A stretch of 64,000 bases of DNA, from assembly GCA_034002405.1 (NCBI GenBank), contig JAVFAS010000009.1, forward strand, positions 9,512 to 73,511. Direction: 5' to 3'. Positions within the stretch are counted from its first letter, which is position 1. Each line of letters opens with the position of its first letter. This stretch comes from SZUA-365 sp034002405 (GTDB lineage Bacteria; Bacteroidota; Ignavibacteria; SZUA-365). Shown piece after piece: positions 41,685-50,465 of this stretch. A program made the translations under genes and the position numbers. The notes under the pieces are model-generated. The model saw only the letters and a program-made list of their open reading frames with translations. It was not told the origin of the DNA and did not search any database.

Positions 41685-42902
41685 ATGAGCGCCACAACGC
41701 CGCCCGTCGTGCTTCCCGGATGGTGGCCCGATGTGCTCCGACAATTTCTGGGGATTGCCGATTTCACCGCGCGATCCCTCGCTCCTTTCGCGGCGCCACT
41801 CGCGCGCCTCTCCGACACGCTCAACGACGTCGACGCACGACGAGCGTCGACGTCGGCCTATATGCGTGATTCGCGGCTCCGGCTCGCCTATCAGCTGTAT
41901 TATCTCTCGGTGAATCTCCTCAAACCGCGCTGGGCGCTGAACGAACTGTATCCGTCAGGCCCGCCCGCCGGTCATGAACCATTCCGGGTGCTGGATCTGG
42001 GCTGCGGACCGGGGACCGGTGTCGCAGCCATGCACGCATGGGCCGCGGACGTGCGATCGACGCGCCGCATCCATGTCGACGGCATCGACGCGGTGGAGGC
42101 CAACGTCGCGCGCTTCCGGGAATTGGGAGCGCTGCTGTCAGCGGAATCAGGGTCCCCGGTTGATTGTGATGCGTGGAAGGGGGATGCCACGCGTCCCGTC
42201 ACCTCCGCGACACCGTACGAAGTCGTGATGGCGATGAACCTGCTCAATGAGATTCCGGAAACCAGACATCCGCATGTTCTTGCCCGCTGCGGTGCAGTGC
42301 TGCGCCCGGGAGGCGTCCTGCTGCTGATCGAGCCCGCGCTGCGCGAGACCACCCGTCCGCTCCTGCGCCTGCGTGATCGCGCCGTGCGGTCCGGATGGAC
42401 CGTCATGCTTCCCTGCCATCGCCAGGGAGCATGTCCCGCGCTCGAGAACGAAAAGGATTGGTGTCACCACAGCCTGCCGTGGGAGCGTCCGCCTTTCATC
42501 GCGTTTCTCGACGAGGCGATCGGCAATGTGAAAACGTCACTCAAATTCAGTTGCATCGTGCTCCGGAACGATGCGGCAACGGACGTCCGCATTCCCGCGG
42601 AAGAGGGTGGGACCGAAGCGTCGGGAGATCGTGATTCATTCGGGATGGATCGCGAACGTCTTCGCGTCGTGAGCGAACCCTTCGTGGAGAAGGGACGACG
42701 GTCCTGTTATTGCTGCGGTGCATCGGGACGGCGGCTGTATCAACGCAACGATCGTGATCGCAGTGACGTGAATGCCGCGTTCGACCTGGTGACGCGATGG
42801 GACAGCATCGATGTGCGCGGCGCGGAACCACGGCGCCACGACGTGAAGATCACCGCGGAGACACGGGTCCGCGCGGTGACATCGCATCCGGCGGATCGGT
42901 GA
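41685..42902 (+). CDS. Rsm22-like ribosome-associated methyltransferase
   Basis: SAM-binding motif VLDLGCGPGTGVAA, followed by EVVMAMNLLNEIP and LRPGGVLLLIEPALRETTR, as in the Rsm22/METTL17 family of small-subunit ribosomal assembly factors. The family's cysteines are also present: PCHRQGACPALENEKDWCHHSLPWERPP and, 100 residues on, SCYCCG, enough to ligate a 4Fe-4S cluster as reported for the mitochondrial members. 405 residues. The gene begins 112 nt after the small acidic protein and ends 8 nt before hpnC. Confidence 0.85.
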   Translation: MSATTPPVVLPGWWPDVLRQFLGIADFTARSLAPFAAPLARLSDTLNDVDARRASTSAYMRDSRLRLAYQLYYLSVNLLKPRWALNELYPSGPPAGHEPFRVLDLGCGPGTGVAAMHAWAADVRSTRRIHVDGIDAVEANVARFRELGALLSAESGSPVDCDAWKGDATRPVTSATPYEVVMAMNLLNEIPETRHPHVLARCGAVLRPGGVLLLIEPALRETTRPLLRLRDRAVRSGWTVMLPCHRQGACPALENEKDWCHHSLPWERPPFIAFLDEAIGNVKTSLKFSCIVLRNDAATDVRIPAEEGGTEASGDRDSFGMDRERLRVVSEPFVEKGRRSCYCCGASGRRLYQRNDRDRSDVNAAFDLVTRWDSIDVRGAEPRRHDVKITAETRVRAVTSHPADR

Positions 42903-42910
42903 GGGGGACG

Positions 42911-43840
42911 ATGGCACGGCACGACACGGACTTGCGCGCGGCCTACGCCTATTGTCGACGACTGGCGCGTCAGCACTACGAAAATTTTCCCGTGGCCTCG
43001 TTGCTTCTTCCGGCGCGGCTTCGACCGCATGTCGCCGCCGTCTACGCCTTCGCCCGGCTCGCGGACGACATGGCCGACGAAGGAGAGGATCCGCCCACGC
43101 TGCGCCGCGCACGGCTCGAGGCCTGGCGCGCGCAGTTGCAGCACGTCGCACGGCACGAACACGCGCCGGCGAATCGCGGCGCGGCTCCGCTCCGGAATGC
43201 CGCCGCCGACGGGATCCATCCGGTATTTGTCGCGTTGGGTGACACGATCGATCGTTTCGGCATTCCGGTGCAGCTCCTGCATGATCTGCTCGACGCATTC
43301 GTGCAGGACACGCACATCGCGCGGTACGAGACGTTCGACGCGGTGCGGGATTACTGCACGCGCTCGGCGAATCCTGTCGGCCGGATCATCCTGGCGCTGC
43401 ATGGGATCCTGGATGCGTCTCGCGCCGCGGCGTCGGACGCCCTGTGCACGGGACTGCAACTGGTCAATTTCTGGCAGGACGTTTCGGTCGACCGGATCAA
43501 ACCACGTGTGTATATCCCGCGTGAGGACCTCCTGCGCTTTGGCATTGATGTGGACGACATCCTGCATGGTGTCGATACGCCCGCGACACGCCGTGTGATC
43601 GCGTTCGAGGTCGCGCGTACCCATCGATATTTCCAGGAGGCGTTACCACTGTTTCCTCTTGTGCCGTTCCGCCTGCGCCTCGAGCTTGCCGCGATCTGGC
43701 GGGGGGGGATGAAGGTGCTTGAAAAAATTGAAAAACAGCACTATACTGTTCTTCAATCCCGTCCCGCACTTTCTGCGACGGACATGCTGTCCGTCCTCAC
43801 CGCAGCCGTGCCGAGAGGAATGCCCGATGCAGGATCGTGA
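42911..43840 (+). CDS. hpnC: squalene synthase-like HpnC
   Basis: One of three enzymes that make squalene by the HpnCDE route: HpnD condenses two farnesyl diphosphates to presqualene diphosphate, HpnC converts that to hydroxysqualene, and HpnE reduces it. HpnC shows an aspartate-rich motif ARLADDMADEGE and second motif region LVNFWQDVSVDRIKPRVYIP. 309 residues from ATG 42911, which has AGGGGG 4 nt upstream. It overlaps hpnD by 14 nt. Confidence 0.9.
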   Translation: MARHDTDLRAAYAYCRRLARQHYENFPVASLLLPARLRPHVAAVYAFARLADDMADEGEDPPTLRRARLEAWRAQLQHVARHEHAPANRGAAPLRNAAADGIHPVFVALGDTIDRFGIPVQLLHDLLDAFVQDTHIARYETFDAVRDYCTRSANPVGRIILALHGILDASRAAASDALCTGLQLVNFWQDVSVDRIKPRVYIPREDLLRFGIDVDDILHGVDTPATRRVIAFEVARTHRYFQEALPLFPLVPFRLRLELAAIWRGGMKVLEKIEKQHYTVLQSRPALSATDMLSVLTAAVPRGMPDAGS

Positions 43841-44687
43841 CATCGCCGCCGACATTACCCGGAAAAGCAAGACCAACTTCATGGTCTCCTTCGCCATGCT
43901 CCCCGAGGAGAAGCGCGACGCCATTCACACCGTGTATGCGTTCTGCCGCTGTACCGACGACATCGTCGACGAAGGGGGAGATCGGGAGAGCAAGTCGGCA
44001 CGGCTCCTGCGATGGACCGAGGAACTGGAGCTGGGGCTCCGCAACGAGAGCAGCCATCCGCTGCTGAACAAGCTCAGCGTGATCGCCGCACGGTTCAATA
44101 TCCCGGCCGTGCATTTCTTCGACCTGATCCATGGCATGCGCATGGATCTCGAGCGTTCGCGCTATGCCACGTTCGACGAACTCCACGAATACTGCTATCA
44201 CGTGGCGTCGACGGTGGGACTGATGTGTTCGGAGATCTTCGGCTACACGAACGAGCGGACGCGGCAGTATGCCGTGGATCTCGGCATCGCCCTGCAGCTG
44301 ACCAACATCGTGCGCGATGTCAAGGCGGATGCCGAACTCGGTCGCATCTACCTCCCGGAAGAAGATTTCATCCGTTTCGGGTATTCGTATGAGGAACTCC
44401 TCAACTCGACCTACAATGAAAACTTCGTGCGGTTGATGCGTTTCGAGACCGGGCGCGCGCGCGAGTACTATCAGCGGGCCCGGGCGTCCCTGGCACAGGA
44501 GGACCACGCCGCCTTCTTCGCCGCGCGCATCATGGACCGCATATACTACCGCATTCTTCAGAAAATCGAGCAGAAGCATTACGCGCTGTTCGGTGCACGG
44601 ATCTCCATTTCCTCCGCCGCGAAACTGCGTATCGCGATCGCGGAATATTTCAGCCGGACGCCGCTCGCCTACGCCTCCCTGACATGA
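43827..44687 (+). CDS. hpnD: presqualene diphosphate synthase HpnD
   Basis: Trans-isoprenyl diphosphate synthase homologue of squalene/phytoene synthases. Aspartate-rich motif CRCTDDIVDEGGD and second motif ALQLTNIVRDVKADAELGRIYLPEEDF are both intact. 286 residues from ATG 43827 (GAGAGGA upstream). Downstream of hpnC with overlapping ends and 13 nt before hpnE, so the three are one operon. Phytoene synthase cannot be excluded on motifs alone, but the hpnC/hpnE neighbours decide the call. Confidence 0.9.
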   Translation: MQDRDIAADITRKSKTNFMVSFAMLPEEKRDAIHTVYAFCRCTDDIVDEGGDRESKSARLLRWTEELELGLRNESSHPLLNKLSVIAARFNIPAVHFFDLIHGMRMDLERSRYATFDELHEYCYHVASTVGLMCSEIFGYTNERTRQYAVDLGIALQLTNIVRDVKADAELGRIYLPEEDFIRFGYSYEELLNSTYNENFVRLMRFETGRAREYYQRARASLAQEDHAAFFAARIMDRIYYRILQKIEQKHYALFGARISISSAAKLRIAIAEYFSRTPLAYASLT

Positions 44688-44700
44688 ACCACCCACGCGC

Positions 44701-46089
44701 ATGAGACGCTTTGTCGTCATCGGCGGCGGTGTCGCCGGCCTCGCCGCGGCGCTACGGCTTTCCGCAACGGAAGGGCACGCCGTCACCGTTCTCGAAGCCG
44801 CGCCGGAATTCGGTGGGCGCGTGCGCTCGTTCACCGATCGCCATTCCGGGCAGGAACTCGACAACGGGCAGCACGTGCTCATGGGCGCCTGCACGGCCGC
44901 GCTCGCCTATCTCGACGTGTGCGGCGCGCACGACAGGATCGCGCGGTTGCGCGGCCTCTCGCTCCCGTTTCACCATCGTGATGGCCGCCGCGCGCGGCTC
45001 CAATCCGGCCGACTCGTGCATCCGCTGTCGCTGCTGCAAGCGTTCCTGCGCTATGACATGCTCTCACGCGCCGCGCGGCTGCGCACGTTGCGTGTGGCCA
45101 TCCGGCTGCGGGCGATGAACAGCAGGCAGCGGCGCGCCCTCGACGCACGGTCGGCGGAGGAGTGGCTGCGCGGCTGCGGGCAGCGGGACGAGGAAATCGC
45201 GCTGTTCTGGGTCCCGCTCATTCTCGCGACGATGAACAGCACACCGCGGGCAGCCTCCGCGATGCTGTTCGCCACCCTGCTGCGGGAGATCTTCCTCGGA
45301 CGTCCCGACGCGGCGGACATGCTGCTGCCGACCTCCACGCTTTCGGCCGTCTTCATCAGGCCCGCGGTGGCGCAACTCGTCCGGCGGGGCGCCCGGGTGC
45401 GCACCCGCGCCGCGGTGACCTCCGTCGACGTCCGTCATGCGGAAGGACGCAGCGCGGTCACCGGCGTGCGTTGTGGTGACGAGCGCATCGAGGCCGACGC
45501 TGTCATCAGCGCGGTACCGCCGTGGGCGTTCACCCGGATGCTGCTCACGCACACGGGGGCGGCCGATGCTCCACAGGGACGGAGCCGGCTTGCCGACCAC
45601 GTGCTGCCAGGGACCGATCTGTCGGCGTTCGTACCATCGGAGATTCTGTCGGTGCATGTCTGGCTGCGGCAGCAGCACACCACCGCGCCAATGACCGGAT
45701 TGCTCGGGACGACCGTGCAGTGGGTATTCGAAAAGGAGAAAAGCGAGCAGGGGTTTTTCCAGTATTCCTGCACGGTGTCCGCGGCGGAGGGTGGTGAAAC
45801 CACCGACCCGCGACGGCTGCGCGAGAGCGTGCTCGAAGGATTGCGCTGCGCGATGCCCGGGCTCGCAGCGGATGATATTGTCCGAATACTCCCTGTCCGC
45901 GAGAAACGCGCGACCTTCGTGCCCCGGCCGGGACTTGATGCCTTGCGTCCCACCGCGATGACTCCCATCTCCGGCCTCGCGCTCGCGGGGGACTGGACGG
46001 CGACGGGTCTGCCCGCGACGATCGAGGGCGCGATCCGCAGCGGATTTGCCGCGGCGCACACACTCACGGATGAAGGGACGGGCTGGTGA
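44701..46089 (+). CDS. hpnE: hydroxysqualene dehydroxylase HpnE
   Basis: FAD-dependent amine-oxidase-fold enzyme that reduces hydroxysqualene to squalene. Dinucleotide motif VVIGGGVAGLAAALRLS, then VTVLEAAPEFGGRVRSF, and C-terminal GLALAGDWTATGLPATIEGAIRSGFAAA. 462 residues. The frame ends inside the first unit of a tandem 16-bp repeat. No squalene-hopene cyclase or sterol gene lies in the window, so the fate of the squalene is not shown here. Confidence 0.9.
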   Translation: MRRFVVIGGGVAGLAAALRLSATEGHAVTVLEAAPEFGGRVRSFTDRHSGQELDNGQHVLMGACTAALAYLDVCGAHDRIARLRGLSLPFHHRDGRRARLQSGRLVHPLSLLQAFLRYDMLSRAARLRTLRVAIRLRAMNSRQRRALDARSAEEWLRGCGQRDEEIALFWVPLILATMNSTPRAASAMLFATLLREIFLGRPDAADMLLPTSTLSAVFIRPAVAQLVRRGARVRTRAAVTSVDVRHAEGRSAVTGVRCGDERIEADAVISAVPPWAFTRMLLTHTGAADAPQGRSRLADHVLPGTDLSAFVPSEILSVHVWLRQQHTTAPMTGLLGTTVQWVFEKEKSEQGFFQYSCTVSAAEGGETTDPRRLRESVLEGLRCAMPGLAADDIVRILPVREKRATFVPRPGLDALRPTAMTPISGLALAGDWTATGLPATIEGAIRSGFAAAHTLTDEGTGW

Positions 46090-46130
46090 GGGGACGGGCT
46101 GGTGAGGGGACGGGCTGGTGAGGGGACGGG
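46075..46130. repeat. 16-bp tandem repeat (3.5 copies) at the hpnE stop
   Basis: GGGACGGGCTGGTGAG at 46075-46090, 46091-46106 and 46107-46122, then a partial copy. The hpnE TGA is in the first copy. 16 bp is not a multiple of 3. Confidence 0.9.
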
Positions 46131-46190
46131 GAGAGGCAGGATGGTGATGCATGTTGGGGACATCGGCATGCACCGCCGTATGGGTGGGAA

Positions 46191-46922
46191 TCAGCGCCCG
46201 GTGTGTCGCAGGTCGTCCCAGATCTGATTGACCGATCGTCGTCCCCGCACGATGGTCTCGTAGGCATGGAATTCGCGTTCCATGACATCCTCGCGCTGCA
46301 CATCCATTTCATATTCGAGGAGCTGTTGGAGAATGTGCGTTGTCAGCGGGATCTCGACGCGTTCGTCGCGGTGAATGTGCCAGGGCGCGCCGCACGCGAC
46401 AAACGCCTCGGGACGCTCGTCCTCCACGAATTCATAGCGGAACGCCACCGGGACGACGAACACCTCCCCGAGCGCGCGGAGAAGGTGGGCGGTGCCATGG
46501 AAAAAGCGCAGGGGTCGTTTCTCCGTCGATGTCAGCACACCCTGCGGGAACAGCCACAGGGCGCGTGAACTGTTCGAGAGAAGCTGTGCCGCATACTGAA
46601 GACTGCGCGCCGCCTCGCGGGGACGCTCGCGGTCCACCGAAAAACAGCCGACTCTTCGAAAGAAGCCGTAGCGGGCGAGTTGCCGTTCCTCCATCATCGC
46701 ATACGCGTCGTGGTGGAAGTAGCGGCGCGAGAGAATGAGCGGGAGCACGGCGTCCCACCAGCCGGGGTGATTTCCATACAGGACCACCGGGACCCCACCG
46801 CTGTCGGTGGGAACGTTCCGGCCGCCCTTCAGGCGCACGGCGGCGAAACGTCGGCGGAGACGGCGCAGGAAATACGTCGTCATCGCAGCCTCGACGAGGG
46901 GAGATTTTTCGGCTGGAATCAT
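46191..46922 (-). CDS. lysophospholipid acyltransferase family protein (PlsC-like)
   Basis: The H-x4-D catalytic motif is in YGNHPGWWDAVL and the substrate motif in LWLFPQGVLTSTEKRP, as in glycerophospholipid and related acyltransferases. About 243 residues. A neighbour of hpnCDE on the opposite strand; related acyltransferases in several phyla lie next to terpenoid genes, where they may esterify carotenoids or glycolipids, but here that is only a suggestion. Start ATG 46922, with ATG 46883 as a shorter option; no clear Shine-Dalgarno sequence. Confidence 0.8.
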   Translation of the reverse strand: MIPAEKSPLVEAAMTTYFLRRLRRRFAAVRLKGGRNVPTDSGGVPVVLYGNHPGWWDAVLPLILSRRYFHHDAYAMMEERQLARYGFFRRVGCFSVDRERPREAARSLQYAAQLLSNSSRALWLFPQGVLTSTEKRPLRFFHGTAHLLRALGEVFVVPVAFRYEFVEDERPEAFVACGAPWHIHRDERVEIPLTTHILQQLLEYEMDVQREDVMEREFHAYETIVRGRRSVNQIWDDLRHTGR

Positions 46923-47048
46923 GCAGGGAAATTTTCTTATTTACTCTGATGTTATGAAACGCGTGTCGCCGTTCCCGTCCCAAATATAGCAGGCACGGAC
47001 GCGAGAGCCAACGCGGGAAGCGAGCGCCACGCAACGGAAAGGAAAACC

Positions 47049-48167
47049 ATGGAGCGTATGCAGCACGGAACGCGTCGGCCCCGCGTCGTGGTGGGCATGT
47101 CGGGAGGCGTCGATTCGAGTGTCGCCGCGGCGCTGCTCGTCGAGCAGGGGTATGACGTGATCGGCATCACGATCAAAACCTATTCATACGAGGATGTCGG
47201 CGGGAATGCCACCAACGAAAGCAGCTGCTGTTCGCTCGACGGTATCAACGATGCCCGCACCGTCTGTCTCGACCTGGGCATCCCGCATTACGTGGTGGAT
47301 TTTTCGCGTCCCTTCCGTGCGCAGGTGATCGACCGATTTACCGCGGCCTATCTCGCAGGGGATACGCCCAATCCCTGCGTGCTCTGCAATCGCACGATCA
47401 AGTGGGAAGAGCTGATCCGGAAAGGCGTCGCGCTCGGAGCGGAGTATGTCGCCATGGGACATTACGCGCGTGTCGGCCACGACGCGGTGACCGGCCGGTA
47501 CTGGGTGACCCGGGGCGTGGATGCCGGGAAGGACCAAAGCTACGCGCTCTGGGCCCTCTCGCAGGAAAGTCTTGCACGAACACTGTTTCCGCTCGGCGAG
47601 ATCAGCAAGGACGACGCGCGGCGCGTGGCCGAACGCCTCGGTCTGCACACGGCCCGGAAGCGTGAGAGCTACGAGATTTGTTTCATCCCCGACAACGACT
47701 ACACGCGCTTCCTCCGCGATGAAGTGCCCGAGCTCGATGCGCGGGTGAAGGGCGGGGACGTGCTCTTCGAGGGAAGAAAAATCGGTGAGCACGACGGCTA
47801 TCCTTTCTATACCATCGGGCAACGGCGCGGACTCCATGTCGCGGTGGGCGAGCCGGTGTTCGTCACGGAGATCGACGCGGGACGCAACACCATTTCCGTC
47901 GGACGAAAGGACGATCTGCTCCGCCGTCGGTGCGTCGTACACGAGGTCACCATGCAAAAGCACGCGTTGCCGGACGTCCCCCTTCGCGTGCACGCGAAGA
48001 TCCGCTACAAGGACGCGGGAGCGCCCGCGACGCTGCATCCTCTCCCCGACGGCCGCGTCGAGTTGATTTTCGATCAACCGCGCCGGGCCATCACCCGCGG
48101 GCAATCGACCGTCTGGTATGATGGTGACGACGTCGTGGGCGGAGGTATTATCGCGTCGGTCTCGTGA
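47049..48167 (+). CDS. mnmA: tRNA-specific 2-thiouridylase MnmA
   Basis: Adds sulfur to U34 of Glu, Gln and Lys tRNAs. PP-loop VVVGMSGGVDSSVAAALL at the N-terminus; the catalytic cysteines lie at Cys113 (NPCVLCNRTIKW) and Cys211 (YEICFIPDNDY), with DQSYALWALSQESL and a C-terminal barrel domain. 372 residues. AAGGA precedes the ATG. It stands alone between a divergent acyltransferase gene and a convergent mdh. Confidence 0.96.
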   Translation: MERMQHGTRRPRVVVGMSGGVDSSVAAALLVEQGYDVIGITIKTYSYEDVGGNATNESSCCSLDGINDARTVCLDLGIPHYVVDFSRPFRAQVIDRFTAAYLAGDTPNPCVLCNRTIKWEELIRKGVALGAEYVAMGHYARVGHDAVTGRYWVTRGVDAGKDQSYALWALSQESLARTLFPLGEISKDDARRVAERLGLHTARKRESYEICFIPDNDYTRFLRDEVPELDARVKGGDVLFEGRKIGEHDGYPFYTIGQRRGLHVAVGEPVFVTEIDAGRNTISVGRKDDLLRRRCVVHEVTMQKHALPDVPLRVHAKIRYKDAGAPATLHPLPDGRVELIFDQPRRAITRGQSTVWYDGDDVVGGGIIASVS

Positions 48168-48189
48168 TCGCCCCGTACCGTCACACGAA

Positions 48190-48226
48190 CGACGAAACAA
48201 GAAACGGCGCCGCGAAGGGCGCCGTT
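48190..48226 (-). terminator. rho-independent terminator of mdh
   Basis: On the minus strand AACGGCGCC, 6-nt loop, GGCGCCGTT, then TCTTGTTTCG. It could also slow plus-strand transcription from mnmA, though the plus-strand tail is not T-rich. Confidence 0.7.
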
Positions 48227-48263
48227 CTCATCATGGGGAAGGACTCGTGTCGGGGACGCGAGC

Positions 48264-49244
48264 TTAGAGTAGGTCCTTGACAATCTCGCGTTCGGTCTGC
48301 AATTCAGCGAGCGTTTTCGCGATTTTCTCCTTGGCGAAGTCGCTGTGCGGGAGTCCCGGTACGATGCGATAGCCACCCGTGCCGTCGCTGACGAGCGGGA
48401 AGGAGAACAGCAGACCTTCCTCGATACCGTAACTGCCATCGCTGGGCACGGCGGCGGAATACCATTGACCTTCGGGTGTCTTTTCAATCAGGCTCCGCAC
48501 ATGATCGATGGCGGCATTCGCGGCCGAGAAGGCCGACGACGAACCACGGGCCGCGATGATTTCCGCACCGCGGTTCTGCACCTTCTTGATCATCTCGCCC
48601 TGCAGCCATTCGCTGTCGCTGATCACCGCCGACACCGGCTGACCATTGATCTTCGCGTTTTCAGTGTCCGGGTATTGCGTGTTTGAATGATTGCCCCAGA
48701 TCGTCATGTTGGTCACCGCGCTCACGCCGACGCCCGCCTTCGCGGCGAGCTGCGCCATCGCGCGATTCTGGTCGAGTCGTGTCATCGCCGAGAAGCGCTC
48801 CCGTGGGAGCTCCTTCGCGTTCATCATCGCGATGAGCGCGTTGGTGTTGCACGGATTGCCCACGACCACGGCGCGGACATCCGGCGCGGCGCGCAACAGG
48901 GCCTTTCCCTGTCCGACGAAAATCGGACCATTATCCCGGATCAGATCGTTGCGTTCCATGCCCTTCGTGCGGGGTTTCGAGCCAATGAGCAGCGCCCAGT
49001 TGACGCCGGCGAACGCGGCGTCGGCCGTATCGTTGCAGTCGATGCTCTCGAGCAGCGGGAACGCGCAATCGTTGAGTTCCATCACCACTCCCTCGAGAGC
49101 GGCCATGGCCTGCGGTAGTTCCAGCAGGTGAAGTGCGACCTTGGTGTCGGGTCCGAACATCTGACCCGAGGCGATGCGGGGAAGGATGGCGTAACCAATC
49201 GCGCCCGCGGCGCCGGTGACTGCGACATGAACAGTGTTGGGCAT
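48264..49244 (-). CDS. mdh: malate dehydrogenase
   Basis: NAD-dependent malate/oxaloacetate interconversion in the TCA cycle. This is the longer cytosolic-type (SF1) malate dehydrogenase: VAVTGAAGAIGYAILPRIASG, LELPQAMAALEGVVMELNDC, NPCNTNALIAM and the catalytic His in IWGNHSNTQYPD. 326 residues. AGAGGA lies 6 nt before the ATG. Followed by a terminator, so it is probably monocistronic. Confidence 0.95.
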   Translation of the reverse strand: MPNTVHVAVTGAAGAIGYAILPRIASGQMFGPDTKVALHLLELPQAMAALEGVVMELNDCAFPLLESIDCNDTADAAFAGVNWALLIGSKPRTKGMERNDLIRDNGPIFVGQGKALLRAAPDVRAVVVGNPCNTNALIAMMNAKELPRERFSAMTRLDQNRAMAQLAAKAGVGVSAVTNMTIWGNHSNTQYPDTENAKINGQPVSAVISDSEWLQGEMIKKVQNRGAEIIAARGSSSAFSAANAAIDHVRSLIEKTPEGQWYSAAVPSDGSYGIEEGLLFSFPLVSDGTGGYRIVPGLPHSDFAKEKIAKTLAELQTEREIVKDLL

Positions 49245-49303
49245 AGGAATTCCTCTGTGTGTATCGCGTGAAAGGGGATAGGGGAGTCTGATAATGGAAT
49301 TCC

Positions 49304-49332
49304 ATGCTACGGAGAAAATCGGTGAATTTCAA
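49304..49332 (-). promoter_or_regulatory. candidate mdh promoter
   Basis: On the minus strand TTGAAA, 17 nt, TAGCAT, 60 nt before the mdh start. The rest of this 285-bp spacer holds no gene; the divergent gene at 49530 may use a TACATT near 49493. Confidence 0.4.
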
Positions 49333-49529
49333 GTCTCCCCTCCGCGCCGCCCGCGTCGTTGCGGTGGGGTTTCCATCATGCGATACCGCGACCGTCACCC
49401 GCCCGCCGCCCCGTGTCCACCGCTCCCGAAGCGACAGTGTTACCGCTCCGGACGCGACAGCGCGCGTCCGCGGGGATGGATGCAGAAATTCGCTACATTC
49501 CGATATGTACCGTTTTTCGGGAGTCTGCG

Positions 49530-50372
49530 ATGCGAATGCTTTTCTGGACGGCCACCCTCGTCTGCATGCTGTCCGCCACCGACGCGGCGGCGCAACGGAC
49601 AATCACCGGCTATGATTTTTCAGCGACAGGGGCCCATCAGGTCCGGCTCGGACGCATGTTGCGCGAAATTTCGGGACTGACGGTGAATGCGCGGGGACAG
49701 TTGCTCGCGCATGACGACGAGAAGGGAGTGGTCTACCGCATCGACGCGATGACTGGAAGCCGCCTCGCGCGCTTTCGTCTCGGACGCACGACGGTGACCG
49801 AGGATTTCGAGGACATCGCCGCCATGGGCGACACGCTGATCCTCGTGACCAGCGATGGCCGGTTCTTTCTCTTTCCCGAAGGACGCGACGGGGACCGGGT
49901 CGAATATCGCGTCGTGGTCACGCCGCTGACCGCCACGAATGATGTCGAAGGATTGTGTTACGACCCCGCGAGCGGAACCCTGCTGCTTGCCTGCAAGGGA
50001 TCGCCCGGACGGGGATATACGGATAAACGGGCCGTATATTCCTATTCTCTCGCCGAACGTCGGCTTCACACGCCCCCGCGATTCCTGGTCGACGAGACCG
50101 CGCTCCGAGGGAAGATCGCCGGCAAGACATTCAGGCCGTCGGCCATCGCGGTGCACCCGATCCGACACACCTATTTCATCCTCGCCGCGCGGGGACGCGG
50201 GATCGTCGAACTTGATCAGCGGGGCCGGGTGCTCGCCGTGCAGGAACTGGACGCATCGCGACATCCACAACCGGAGGGACTCACCTTCATGCCCAACGGT
50301 GACATGATCATCGCCGACGAGGGAAAGAAGGAAGGACTCCTCACACGCTATGCCTATACGCATCGGAAGTGA
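49530..50372 (+). CDS. exported SdiA-regulated/esterase-like beta-propeller protein
   Basis: 280 residues. Signal peptide (MRMLFWTATLVCMLSATDAAAQ), then a repeated pattern of the SdiA-regulated / phytase-like propeller superfamily: LREISGLTVNARGQLLAHDDEKGVVYRID, VTEDFEDIAAMGDTLILVTSDGRFFLF, NDVEGLCYDPASGTLLLACKG and QPEGLTFMPNGDMIIADEGK. The family's substrate is generally unknown. GGGAG is 7 nt before the ATG. Confidence 0.78.
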   Translation: MRMLFWTATLVCMLSATDAAAQRTITGYDFSATGAHQVRLGRMLREISGLTVNARGQLLAHDDEKGVVYRIDAMTGSRLARFRLGRTTVTEDFEDIAAMGDTLILVTSDGRFFLFPEGRDGDRVEYRVVVTPLTATNDVEGLCYDPASGTLLLACKGSPGRGYTDKRAVYSYSLAERRLHTPPRFLVDETALRGKIAGKTFRPSAIAVHPIRHTYFILAARGRGIVELDQRGRVLAVQELDASRHPQPEGLTFMPNGDMIIADEGKKEGLLTRYAYTHRK

Positions 50373-50465
50373 CGGGAACGCCAACGAGCGGTCTTCCCCG
50401 GATGCCCTGAGCGCTCCCGATCCCGGCGGTGGGACGCACGGCGAGCCGCCTGATGCGCGGGGAGT

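Noticed and set aside
46075..46130. Possible CRISPR array
   Set aside because: The 16-bp units are directly adjacent without spacers, so this is a simple tandem repeat.
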